A stretch of 64,000 nucleotides of DNA from Saccharothrix syringae (GTDB lineage: Bacteria; Actinomycetota; Actinomycetes; Mycobacteriales; Pseudonocardiaceae): positions 3,410,001 to 3,474,000 of the forward strand of contig NZ_CP034550.1 in assembly GCF_009498035.1 (NCBI RefSeq). The letters are read 5' to 3'. Made by a program: the position numbers and the translations under genes. Below, in pieces: positions 8,321 to 15,880 of this stretch. The notes below the pieces were generated by a model. The model saw only the letters and a list, made by a program, of their open reading frames with translations, ran no database searches and had not been told where the DNA came from. Every line of letters starts with the position of its first letter. The stretch's first letter is position 1.

Positions 8321-9883
8321 ATGCCCGAATACCTGTCTCCCGGCACCTACGTCGAAGAGCTTCCCGCTGACGTGGTGCCCATCGAAGGAGTCGGCACGAG
8401 CACGGCCGGGTTCGCCGGTCTGACCGAGCGCGGCCCGACCGCCGCGACGCTGGTCACCTCGTGGCCCGAGTTCGAACGGTGGTACGGGGGCGTCTTCGAC
8501 CCGGAGAGGTACCTGCTGCCCATATCGGTGCAGGGTTTCTTCGCCAACGGCGGGCTGCGGGCGTACATCGCGCGGGTGACGTTCTCCGTCGACGTGGCGG
8601 AGCTGCGATTCGGCGAGGGCGGACCGAGGGTCAGGGCGGTCGGCCCCGGTGACTGGGGCAAGCGGATCGCGGTGCGCGTGCAGAGGGCCACCTTGAACCC
8701 GAACGCCTTCCGGTTGCAGGTCCTCTACTTCACCGTCAAACCCGGTGAGCCGATCGACGAGGCCAAGGCCGCGGGTGCCACCGTCATCGAGGACTTCGAC
8801 GAGCTCGTCACCGACCCCACCAAGTCGCAGTTCGCGCCGAGCCTGGTCAACACGGGGTCCCAGATCATCACCCTGGACTGGCCGAAGACCCCGACCGCGG
8901 CCCTGGAACCGTTCGACGACTTCCGCTTCCTCGGCATCTCGGGGGAACCCGAGAACTGGCCCACCGCCGACCACTTCATCGGCAAGGCCGATGCGAACAA
9001 GGGCGCCACGGGCTTGGCCGCCCTGGCCGCGGTGGACGACATCGCCCTGCTGGCCGTGCCCGACGCGGTGAACCCGGCGATGCAGGCGATCCGCGGGAAG
9101 GTGGTCGGCGCGATGATCGAGCAGTGCGAGAAGCTGAAGAACCGGTTCGCCATCCTCGACGTGGAACGGGGCAAGCGCGGGTTCGACGGCAAGGCGGCCA
9201 AGCCGTACCTCTTCCCGCGCTCGGACTACGCCGCCATCTACTACCCGCACGTGCGGACGCTCAACCCGATGACCGGGCAACCGGTGCTGGTGCCGCCGAG
9301 CGGGTTCGTCGCGGGCCTGTACGCCTTCAACGACACGACGCGGGGCGTGCACAAGGCACCGGCGAACTACGAGTTGCGGGGCATCCTCACCGAGGACGTC
9401 CGCCCGGGCGAGGGACCGCTGGAGTTCACCGTCTCCAAGGGGCAGCACGACACCCTGAACCCGGTGGGGGTCAACGTGATCCGCGACTTCCGGGCCGCGG
9501 GCCGGGGGGTGCGGGTCTGGGGCGCCAGGACCACCTGGGCGCACCAGGAGTGGATGTACGTCAACGTGCGCCGCCTGTTCAACTTCGTCGAGGAGTCGGT
9601 GAACCGGGGCTCGCAGTGGGTGGTGTTCGAACCGAACTCCGAGCCCACGTGGGCACGCCTGCGGCGGACCGTCGACGCCTTCCTGGAGCAGGTCTGGCGG
9701 GACGGCGCGCTGATGGGCGACAGCAAGGAGCAGGCGTACTTCATCCGCTGCGACCGCAGCACGATGTCGCAGGCGGACATCCTCGGCGGGCGGCTCTACT
9801 GCCTGATCGGCCTCGCCCCGGTGCGCCCGGCCGAGTTCGTGATCCTTCGGTTCTCCCAGAAAACGATCGAGGCGGCAGGCTGA
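8321..9883 (+). CDS. Contractile tail sheath protein 1
   Basis: The protein has 520 residues from ATG 8321 with a GAGGAGCG site. The N-terminus (EYLSPGTYVEELPADVVPIEGVGTS, then AGFAGLTERGP) is the classic phage-tail sheath opening. QGFFANGGLRAYIARV follows. The C-terminal half has the polymerising core, with LNPMTGQPVLVPPSG, INVIRDF-type (here VNVIRDFRAAGRGVRVWGART) and YVNVRRLFNFVEESV. Family members form the outer contractile tube of T4-like tails, R-pyocins and eCIS. The following gene encodes the inner tube, and a second sheath paralogue lies at 10378. The product acts in the cytoplasm during particle assembly. Confidence 0.95.
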   Translation: MPEYLSPGTYVEELPADVVPIEGVGTSTAGFAGLTERGPTAATLVTSWPEFERWYGGVFDPERYLLPISVQGFFANGGLRAYIARVTFSVDVAELRFGEGGPRVRAVGPGDWGKRIAVRVQRATLNPNAFRLQVLYFTVKPGEPIDEAKAAGATVIEDFDELVTDPTKSQFAPSLVNTGSQIITLDWPKTPTAALEPFDDFRFLGISGEPENWPTADHFIGKADANKGATGLAALAAVDDIALLAVPDAVNPAMQAIRGKVVGAMIEQCEKLKNRFAILDVERGKRGFDGKAAKPYLFPRSDYAAIYYPHVRTLNPMTGQPVLVPPSGFVAGLYAFNDTTRGVHKAPANYELRGILTEDVRPGEGPLEFTVSKGQHDTLNPVGVNVIRDFRAAGRGVRVWGARTTWAHQEWMYVNVRRLFNFVEESVNRGSQWVVFEPNSEPTWARLRRTVDAFLEQVWRDGALMGDSKEQAYFIRCDRSTMSQADILGGRLYCLIGLAPVRPAEFVILRFSQKTIEAAG

Positions 9884-9921
9884 TCCCGCTTCCGGACAGC
9901 TTCTAGACAGGAGGCACGACG

Positions 9922-10368
9922 ATGGCAGAGACCGGCAAGCGGCTCGACCCGTTCGCCGCGTTCAACTTCACCCTGAACATCGACGGGCTGGGCGGCTCGC
10001 ACGGTTTCTCCGAGTGCACGGGGGCGAACACCGAGCAGGACGTCATCGAGTACCGCGAGGGCAACACCGACCCCAAGCTGCTCAAGCTGCCCGGGTTGAA
10101 GAAGTTCGGTGACATCACGCTGCGCCGGGGCTTCACCACGAACAAGGAGCTGTGGCAGTGGCGGCAGACGGTGTTGCAGGGCAAGACGGTGCGGCGCACC
10201 GGCAGCATCGTGCTCAACGACGAGGGGGGCAAGCCGGCGCTGACGTGGAAGTTCACCGCCGCCTGGCCGCGCCAGTACTCCGCGCCGAACTTCAACGGCA
10301 CCGGCAGCGAGGTCGCCATCGAGGAGCTGATCCTGGTCGTGGAGACCCTCGAACTGGACGCGAAGTAG
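9922..10368 (+). CDS. Inner tube protein 1 (T4 gp19-like)
   Basis: The protein has 148 residues from ATG 9922 after a strong AGGAGG site. It shows the gp19/Hcp-like tube pattern: PFAAFNFTLNIDGL, GFSECTGANTEQDVIEYREG, KLPGLKKFGDITLRRGFT, LWQWRQTVLQG and an EVAIEELILVVETLEL end. Monomers stack as hexameric rings to form the needle inside the sheath. The very good ribosome-binding site fits the high copy number needed. A second, more divergent tube gene follows the second sheath gene. Confidence 0.95.
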   Translation: MAETGKRLDPFAAFNFTLNIDGLGGSHGFSECTGANTEQDVIEYREGNTDPKLLKLPGLKKFGDITLRRGFTTNKELWQWRQTVLQGKTVRRTGSIVLNDEGGKPALTWKFTAAWPRQYSAPNFNGTGSEVAIEELILVVETLELDAK

Positions 10369-10377
10369 GCGGCCGGC

Positions 10378-12024
10378 ATGAGCGAGGGCCAGGTCGTGCC
10401 GGTGCGGTCCGACCCGTTGGGGGCCGACCGGGTTCCCGGCGTCGGGGTGGAGTGGCTGGACGCGGCGCCGCAGTTCCGCGACGCCGTGCCCACCGACGTG
10501 GCCGGCTTCGTGGGGATCGCCGAACGGGGCCCGCTGCACCAGGCGGTGCGGGTGGACAACTGGGACCAGTTCCGCGGTGTGTTCGGCACCCGGCTCCCGC
10601 ACGCCTACCTGGCCTACGCCGTCGAGGGGTTCTTCGCCAACGGCGGACGGCGGTGCTGGGTGGTCCGCGTCGCGGACCCGGTCGCGGCCGGTCCGGCGTG
10701 GGACCGGGTGCGGGTCGGCGTGACCTCGCGGTGCCTCCGGCTGGGGGCGAGCAGCCCGGGCGAGTGGGGCAACCAGGTGCGGTACCGGGTGGAGCCGGAG
10801 GCCGGTGGGCTGTTCGGCCTCCGGTTGCGCCGGGGCGACGTGGTCGAGGCGTGGCACGGGCTGTCGGACGGGTCGACCGCCGGCGATCGCGACGCGGTGG
10901 CCGTCCTCAACGACCCCGTCAAGGGCTCGCGCCTGGTGGCCGCGTCCTGGTGGGAGGAGGACCGGCCCGCGGACGGCGGGCCGCGCACCCGGGACGGCCG
11001 GCTGAGCCGGGGTGACGACGGGCTCCGCCGCTTGCGCCCGGAGCACTTCGCCGACGACGAGCGCGGTTGGGGCGTCGAGGCCCTGGACGGGGTGGACGAC
11101 GTGTCGCTGGTCAGCGTCCCCGACTGCTGGTCGCCCTCGTCGACGCGGTGGCGGAGGCCGCGCCGGCGGTGCCCGCACCGGGGCCCCGACGACCCGAAGG
11201 CGGCGGGCCCGGTGCGGGCCGAGTTCGGGTGGAGGACCGCGGCGTGGGTGCAGCGCCAGGTGGTGCGGCACTGCGCGGAGCGCCAGGACCGCGTGGCGCT
11301 GCTGGACGCACCGCGGTTCGACGAGCGCGGCAAGCCCGCGGACCGGGCCGCGGTGCTGGCGTGGCGGGCCGGGTTCCGCTCGCCGTTCGCGGCCCTCTAC
11401 CACCCGTGGATCGTGGCACCGGACGGCACGGCGGGCGGCGGCACGGTGGTCCCGCCCAGCGGCCACGTCGCCGGGGTCTGCGCGGCGGGCGACAGCGCGG
11501 TCGGCGTGCACAAGGCCCCGGCCGGCGAAGTCCTGAAGCTGGCCGTGGACACCGCGGCCGAGGTGGACGACGTGACGCACGGCGAGCTGAACCACAACGG
11601 GGTGAACGTGCTCCGGGCGAACCGCGGCGTCCGGGTGCTGGGCAACCGCACGCTGGCTCCCGCCGACTCACCCCTGCGACGCCTCAACGTGCGTCGCCTG
11701 ATGTCGGCGCTGGAGGAGCAGATCCGGCGCGGCACCGCGTGGCTCGTCTTCGAGAAGGCATCGCTGAGCGTGTGCGGCGACGTGGAACGCGTCGTCCACG
11801 GCGTGCTGGAGGACGCCTGGCGGTCCGGCCGGCTCGCCGGTCCCACGCCCGAGGCGGCGTACTCGGTGCGGTGCGACCACACCGTCAACCCGCCGGTCGA
11901 GCTGGCCAGGGGGAAGATCACCTGCCTGGTGGCGGTGCTCCCGCCGCAGTCCGCGGAACGGCTGGTCCTGCGCCTGGTCCGCAGCCCGGCCGGCGTGCTG
12001 ACCGAGAAGCAGCCGGGAGGGTGA
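10378..12024 (+). CDS. Contractile tail sheath protein 2
   Basis: This 548-residue paralogue of the first sheath protein keeps VAGFVGIAERGP near residue 40, VEGFFANGGRRCWVVRV, TVVPPSGHVAGVCA, LNHNGVNVLRANRGVRVLGNRT and the LRRLNVRRLMSALEEQI C-terminal core. It differs by an Arg-rich insertion around residues 250-285 that interrupts the middle domain. Photorhabdus-type loci also carry two or three sheath variants, one of which builds the baseplate-proximal ring. Here the gene is paired with its own tube variant (12026), which supports a baseplate-proximal or mixed-sheath role. Confidence 0.9.
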   Translation: MSEGQVVPVRSDPLGADRVPGVGVEWLDAAPQFRDAVPTDVAGFVGIAERGPLHQAVRVDNWDQFRGVFGTRLPHAYLAYAVEGFFANGGRRCWVVRVADPVAAGPAWDRVRVGVTSRCLRLGASSPGEWGNQVRYRVEPEAGGLFGLRLRRGDVVEAWHGLSDGSTAGDRDAVAVLNDPVKGSRLVAASWWEEDRPADGGPRTRDGRLSRGDDGLRRLRPEHFADDERGWGVEALDGVDDVSLVSVPDCWSPSSTRWRRPRRRCPHRGPDDPKAAGPVRAEFGWRTAAWVQRQVVRHCAERQDRVALLDAPRFDERGKPADRAAVLAWRAGFRSPFAALYHPWIVAPDGTAGGGTVVPPSGHVAGVCAAGDSAVGVHKAPAGEVLKLAVDTAAEVDDVTHGELNHNGVNVLRANRGVRVLGNRTLAPADSPLRRLNVRRLMSALEEQIRRGTAWLVFEKASLSVCGDVERVVHGVLEDAWRSGRLAGPTPEAAYSVRCDHTVNPPVELARGKITCLVAVLPPQSAERLVLRLVRSPAGVLTEKQPGG

Positions 12025-12025
12025 T

Positions 12026-12457
12026 GTGACGGCACGGCACTACCCGTTCCTCGCGTTCCGGTTCGAGGTGAAGGTCGGCCCGATGGCGATGGGCGGCTTC
12101 AGCGAGTGCAGCGGGCTCCAGGTGCGCGTCGAGACCCACGACGTGGTGGAAGGCGGGCTGAACACCTACGTGCACCGCCTGCCGACCCGCCAGCGCCAGA
12201 ACGACATCCGGCTGCGCCGCGGGTTGGCCGGTCAGCGGCTGTGGGAGTGGTACTCGGCGTGGACCGCCGGCCGTTCGAACTGGCAGACCTGCTCGATCCT
12301 GCTGTGGGCGGAGAACGGCACCGACGTGGTGGCCGAGTGGCAGGTGCTCCAGGCGTGGCCCGTCGCCTGGGTCGGGCCGGAGTTGGACGCGACGCGCAGC
12401 GCGGTCGCGGTGGAGACGGTGGAACTGGCCCACACGGGCGTGAAACGAGTGAGGTGA
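12026..12457 (+). CDS. Inner tube protein 2 (gp19-like, probably tube initiator)
   Basis: The protein has 143 residues. GTG 12026 follows the previous stop by one base, with GGGAGGG upstream. It keeps the tube fold pattern: PFLAFRFEVKVG, GGFSECSGLQVRVETHDVVEGG, LPTRQRQNDIRLRRGL, LWEWYSAWTAG and SAVAVETVELAH. It differs from tube 1 in the loop lengths, as Pvc5/Afp5 does from Pvc1. Such variants join the main tube to the hub in known particles, and its place just before the adaptor and hub genes agrees. Confidence 0.9.
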   Translation: MTARHYPFLAFRFEVKVGPMAMGGFSECSGLQVRVETHDVVEGGLNTYVHRLPTRQRQNDIRLRRGLAGQRLWEWYSAWTAGRSNWQTCSILLWAENGTDVVAEWQVLQAWPVAWVGPELDATRSAVAVETVELAHTGVKRVR

Positions 12458-12462
12458 GGGTT

Positions 12463-12666
12463 GTGCCGCTGCACATCGACAACCTGGTCAGCCGGGTGCG
12501 CACCGCGGACGGCGACGCCGTCGGGGGCGAGTGGAGCGAGGAGCAGCTGGACCGGCTGGTTGAGCTGGTGCGGGAGCGGTTGGCGCGGGACCGGCGCGAC
12601 GCCGAGCAGGTGGCCGACGCGACGCGGATCGGGGCGGACGCCCTCGCCGCGGGCTCGGCGGAGTGA
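12463..12666 (+). CDS. Small conserved injection-system protein (DUF5908-like)
   Basis: The protein has 67 residues from GTG 12463, with GAGG upstream. It begins PLHIDNLVSRV, has an acidic linker, and then one amphipathic helix rich in Arg and Glu (LDRLVELVRERLARDRRD). Short proteins starting with M-P-x-x-I-x-x-L-x-x-R-V stand between tube and LysM-adaptor genes in several eCIS loci and are listed as DUF5908. The match here rests on position, size and the first ten residues only. It probably works in baseplate assembly, but that is not established. Confidence 0.65.
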   Translation: MPLHIDNLVSRVRTADGDAVGGEWSEEQLDRLVELVRERLARDRRDAEQVADATRIGADALAAGSAE

Positions 12667-12670
12667 GCGG

Positions 12671-13327
12671 ATGTCGCTGACCAAGCTGCACTTCGAGGTG
12701 TTCGGCAACCCGGGGTACGCGTTCGACGCGGACTTCAACCCGACCGAGTACACCCTGGCCAAGGAGAACGACGTGTGGAGCAGGAAGCGCCACAGCCAGA
12801 AGCCCCTCCAGCAGTACGTCGGCGTCGGCAACGAGGACCTGACGCTCGACCTGCTCTTCGACACCACGCGCGAGGGCCTCGGCCGCGACGCCGTGGCCGT
12901 CACGACGCGGACCGAGCGGGTGGACCGGCTGATGAGGGTGGACCGGCACACGCACGCCGTGCCCCAGTTCCAGGTGACGTGGGGGACGGGCCTGAAGCTC
13001 CGCGCGGTCGCGACCCGGCTGCGCCAGCGGTTCACCCTGTTCAACGCCGACGGGGTCCCGTTGCGGGCGGAGGTGACGCTGACGATGCGGGAGGTCGGGG
13101 CGGAGAACAGCGAGAAGGCGAAGAAGACCGCTTCCCCCGACCGGACGAAGACGTGGGTCGTCCGGCGCGGCGAGACGATGACGACCATCGCGTCCCACGC
13201 CTACGACGACGCGCGGCACTGGCGGGTGATCGCCGAGCACAACCCGCGGGTCGACCCGCGCCGCCCGGCGCCGGGCACGGTGCTGGAGCTGCCGCCGCTG
13301 CCCTCCACCGAGGGGGCGGCGCGGTGA
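12671..13327 (+). CDS. LysM tube/baseplate adaptor protein (Pvc7/gp53-like)
   Basis: The protein has 218 residues from ATG 12671. Residues 1-150 are a beta-rich domain with FEVFGNPGYAFDADFNPTEY, LTLDLLFDTT and LRAEVTLTMRE, as in CIS tube/adaptor proteins. A short Lys-rich linker leads to a LysM domain (about residues 160-205: TWVVRRGETMTTIASHAY, then WRVIAEHNP). In phage T4 gp53 and eCIS Pvc7, the LysM fold clamps neighbouring baseplate wedges rather than binding peptidoglycan. Its stop overlaps the next start (GTGA at 13324), indicating translational coupling with the hub gene. Confidence 0.88.
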   Translation: MSLTKLHFEVFGNPGYAFDADFNPTEYTLAKENDVWSRKRHSQKPLQQYVGVGNEDLTLDLLFDTTREGLGRDAVAVTTRTERVDRLMRVDRHTHAVPQFQVTWGTGLKLRAVATRLRQRFTLFNADGVPLRAEVTLTMREVGAENSEKAKKTASPDRTKTWVVRRGETMTTIASHAYDDARHWRVIAEHNPRVDPRRPAPGTVLELPPLPSTEGAAR

Positions 13328-14397
13328 GCAGGGGTGCGGCGCGCGACGACCGGGCCTTCTTCGTCCCGGACCTGGGGCTCAGGGGTGAGAGGGGGCCGAT
13401 GGGGGAGTCCGTCCTGCGCGACGTCGTCGACGTGACCTTCACCGACGGGATCGACCGGATCGACAGCTTCACCGTCACGCTCGTCAACTGGGACGAGACG
13501 ACGAGGACGCCGAAGTACAGCGATGCCAAGGACTTCCTCCCGGGCAAGGGCCTCGCGCTGTCCCTCGGCTACCGGGGCGCCGGGGAGCTGACCACGATGC
13601 TCGCCGGCGAGATCACCGTGGCCAGGACCCACCTGCCGGCCGACGGGCTGCCCACCCTCACGGTGACCGCGGTCGACGTCCTGCACCGCCTGAGGGACGT
13701 CCGCCGCACGGCGGTCTACGAGAAGATGACCGACGACGCCATCGCGAAGAAGGTCGCCAAGCGGCTGGGCGTCCGGATCAGGACCACCCCGGTCGACGGT
13801 CCGGTGCACCCGTACGTGTTGCAGGACAACGAGTACGACGTGGTGTTCCTGCTCGGCCTGGCCAGGCGCGCGGGCTACGAGCTGTGGGTGGAGCAGGGCG
13901 ACCTGCTGCGCTTCGGCGTCGCGGGCAAGACGGAGGTCCACGAGCTGGTCTGGGGCGGCGGCACCCTGGTCGAGTTCGAACCGGTCCTGAACTTCACCCG
14001 GCAGGTCGAGGGCGCGACGGTGCGGGGGTGGGACCGGTCCAGGAAGGAACCGATCGTCGCCTCCGCGACCGCCGGCGCACTGCCCGGTCCCCGGGAGAAG
14101 GACCTCAAGCAGGCGCTGGCGGCCGCGCGCCGGGGCCGCGAGGACATCACCGTGGGGGTGGTGGCGAGCGCGGGGGAGGCGAAGCACCGCGCCCTGGGCC
14201 GCCTGCGCACCCTCGGCACCGAGGTGCTGCGCGCGACCGGGTCCACCGTCGGCCTGCCGGAGATCCGGGCGGGCTGCCGCATCGAGGTGGGCAAGGTGGG
14301 CACGAGGTTCAGCGGCATCTACTACGTCACCGGCACCGAGCACCGGCTCGGCAGGTCGGGCTACCGGACCCACTTCGACTGCCGACGGGAATGGTGA
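13324..14397 (+). CDS. Baseplate hub protein (phage late control D / gp27-like)
   Basis: The protein has 357 residues from GTG 13324, overlapping the adaptor gene. It shows the gpD/VgrG N-terminal hub pattern: ITDGIDRIDSFTVTLVNWDE-type strands near residues 40-55, LSLGYRG, MLAGEITVARTHLP, LTVTAVDVLHRLRDVRR and AKRLGVRIR, then LARRAGYELWVEQGDLLRF. It ends with IEVGKVGTRFSGIYYVTGTEHRL. The trimer forms the hub on which the tube sits. Hub and spike are separate genes here, whereas Pvc8 and most VgrG proteins fuse them. Confidence 0.92.
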   Translation: MSRGAARDDRAFFVPDLGLRGERGPMGESVLRDVVDVTFTDGIDRIDSFTVTLVNWDETTRTPKYSDAKDFLPGKGLALSLGYRGAGELTTMLAGEITVARTHLPADGLPTLTVTAVDVLHRLRDVRRTAVYEKMTDDAIAKKVAKRLGVRIRTTPVDGPVHPYVLQDNEYDVVFLLGLARRAGYELWVEQGDLLRFGVAGKTEVHELVWGGGTLVEFEPVLNFTRQVEGATVRGWDRSRKEPIVASATAGALPGPREKDLKQALAAARRGREDITVGVVASAGEAKHRALGRLRTLGTEVLRATGSTVGLPEIRAGCRIEVGKVGTRFSGIYYVTGTEHRLGRSGYRTHFDCRREW

Positions 14398-14406
14398 ACG
14401 CCGGAC

Positions 14407-15060
14407 ATGGCGACAACCGACGGTCTCGGGCTCGTGGTCGGCCTCGTGGTCGACCTCCGCGACCCGCTGCGGCTCGGCCGCGTGAAGGTGCGCTACCCCG
14501 AGCTGGGCGCGGACGTCCGCAGCGACTGGGCCCGCCTGGTCACGCCGATGGCCGGCGGGGGGCGGGGCGTGGTCTTCCGGCCGGAGGTCGGCGAGGAGGT
14601 CGTGCTCGGCTTCCTCCAGGGCGATCCCCGGGCGCCCTACGTGCTGGGCGGCGTGTGGAACGACAAGGACCGACCACCCAAGGGCGATGCCGAGGGCAGG
14701 AACGACCTGCGCTTCATCACCTCCCGCAGCGGTCACGTCGTCCGGCTGGACGACACCGCCGGCCGGGAGCGCATCGAGGTGGTGGACCGCACCGGGCAGT
14801 GCCGGGTGGTGATCGACAGCGCCCGGAAGAAGGTGGTCGTGGTGGCGGGCGCCGGCGGCATCGAGCTGGTCAGCAGCACCGGGACGATCAGGTTGAACGG
14901 CAAGGACGTCACGATCGACGCCACCAACACCGTCAAGATCTCCGGTCGCGCCGTGGACGTCGGCTCGACCACGTCGACCAAGGTCAAGGCCGGCACCACG
15001 CTGTCCGCGTCCGGCACGCAGAGCACCACCATCCGCGGCGCCACCGTCAACATCAACTGA
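14407..15060 (+). CDS. Spike protein (gp5/VgrG C-terminal-like, OB fold plus beta-helix)
   Basis: The protein has 217 residues from ATG 14407. The N-terminal OB-fold domain has LGRVKVRYPELGADVRSDWARL, then VVFRPEVGEEVVLGFLQGDPR and YVLGGVWNDKDRPP, the usual gpV/VgrG signature. From about residue 110 the protein turns into short alternating strands (IELVSSTGTIRLNGKDVTI, then STKVKAGTTLSASG), the beginning of a triple-stranded beta-helix needle. It forms the central spike below the hub and carries the PAAR tip encoded next. There is no lysozyme domain. Confidence 0.93.
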   Translation: MATTDGLGLVVGLVVDLRDPLRLGRVKVRYPELGADVRSDWARLVTPMAGGGRGVVFRPEVGEEVVLGFLQGDPRAPYVLGGVWNDKDRPPKGDAEGRNDLRFITSRSGHVVRLDDTAGRERIEVVDRTGQCRVVIDSARKKVVVVAGAGGIELVSSTGTIRLNGKDVTIDATNTVKISGRAVDVGSTTSTKVKAGTTLSASGTQSTTIRGATVNIN

Positions 15061-15076
15061 GGGCCGGAGGGCCACC

Positions 15077-15460
15077 GTGGGCAAACCAGCCGCCAAGCAG
15101 GGAGACCGGGTCGTCGGGGTGGACGTGCACCTCGTCCAGCCCCCGGGCGCACCGTCGCCGATCCCGGTCCCCCTGCCGTTCCAGGGAACGCTGAGCGGGG
15201 CGCTGTCCCGCAACGTGAAGATCGAGAAGCGGCCCGCCGCGATGTTCGGCAGCACGGTGCGCAACACACCGCCGCACCCGCCCCTGCCCTACGTCAAGCC
15301 GCCCACCAACGAGGGAAGGGTCTTCCTCGCGAGCTTCACCGTGTTCATCAACGGCCGACCGGCGGCGCGGTCCGGCGACCTGGTGCTGACCTGCGGCGAC
15401 CCGGTCCCCCTGCCGACGGCGGTCGTGCAGGCGACCGGCACCGTGCGGATCGGGGGCTGA
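15077..15460 (+). CDS. PAAR-domain spike tip protein
   Basis: The protein has 127 residues from GTG 15077 with GGAGG upstream. It has the repeated PAAR arrangement: KPAAKQGDRVVGVDVH, then a Pro-rich loop (SPIPVPLPFQG), NVKIEKRPAAMFGS and PAARSGDLVLTCGDP, with the final strand TVRIGG. His and Cys residues in these loops normally bind the zinc at the needle point. It caps the spike encoded just upstream. No toxin domain is fused to it. Confidence 0.9.
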   Translation: MGKPAAKQGDRVVGVDVHLVQPPGAPSPIPVPLPFQGTLSGALSRNVKIEKRPAAMFGSTVRNTPPHPPLPYVKPPTNEGRVFLASFTVFINGRPAARSGDLVLTCGDPVPLPTAVVQATGTVRIGG

Positions 15461-15463
15461 CCG

Positions 15464-15880
15464 GTGGACGTGCGGGTGCTGGGCCGGGGGCTGGGGTTCC
15501 CGGTGCGCCGGGAGACGGCCGGGCTGCGGGTGTCGTCCGGGGCGGACAAGGTGCGGCAGAGCATCCTGCTGATCCTGTCCACGGCGCCCGGTGAGCGGCA
15601 GATGCGCCCCGACTTCGGCTGCGCCATCCACGACCTGGTGTTCCAGCCCAACACCCCGGTGCTGCACGGCCTGGTGATCGCCAAGGTCCGCGAGGCGCTC
15701 ATCGCCTGGGAGCCGAGGGTGGACCTGGTGGACGTGGCGGTGGAGGTGCCCGCGGGCACCCCCGACTGCGTGCTGGTCCGCGTCGACTACCGGGTGCGGG
15801 CCACCAACGCCGCCCACAACCTGGTCTACCCGTTCTTCGTCGACGAGGGCGGCGTCGGGACGGTCGGGGGCAGCTGGTGA
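15464..15880 (+). CDS. Baseplate wedge protein, gp25/GPW family
   Basis: The protein has 138 residues from GTG 15464. It carries the gp25 core: GFPVRRETAGL, then VRQSILLILSTAPGERQMRPDFGCAIHDLVF (seen as one block near residues 30-60), and ALIAWEPRVDLVDVAVEV. GERxMRPxFG is the strongest family motif and contains the EPR-like site used to dock the sheath initiator. The protein polymerises the first sheath layer at the baseplate. Its stop overlaps the gpJ start (GTGA at 15877). Confidence 0.93.
   Translation: MDVRVLGRGLGFPVRRETAGLRVSSGADKVRQSILLILSTAPGERQMRPDFGCAIHDLVFQPNTPVLHGLVIAKVREALIAWEPRVDLVDVAVEVPAGTPDCVLVRVDYRVRATNAAHNLVYPFFVDEGGVGTVGGSW

Noticed and set aside
13201..15267. Open minus-strand frame of 688 codons, and similar long antisense frames across 7.4-24.9 kb
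   Set aside because: They mirror well-supported plus-strand structural genes, are Arg/Pro/Gly/His-rich and lack recognisable motifs. Long antisense frames are expected in such GC-rich DNA.
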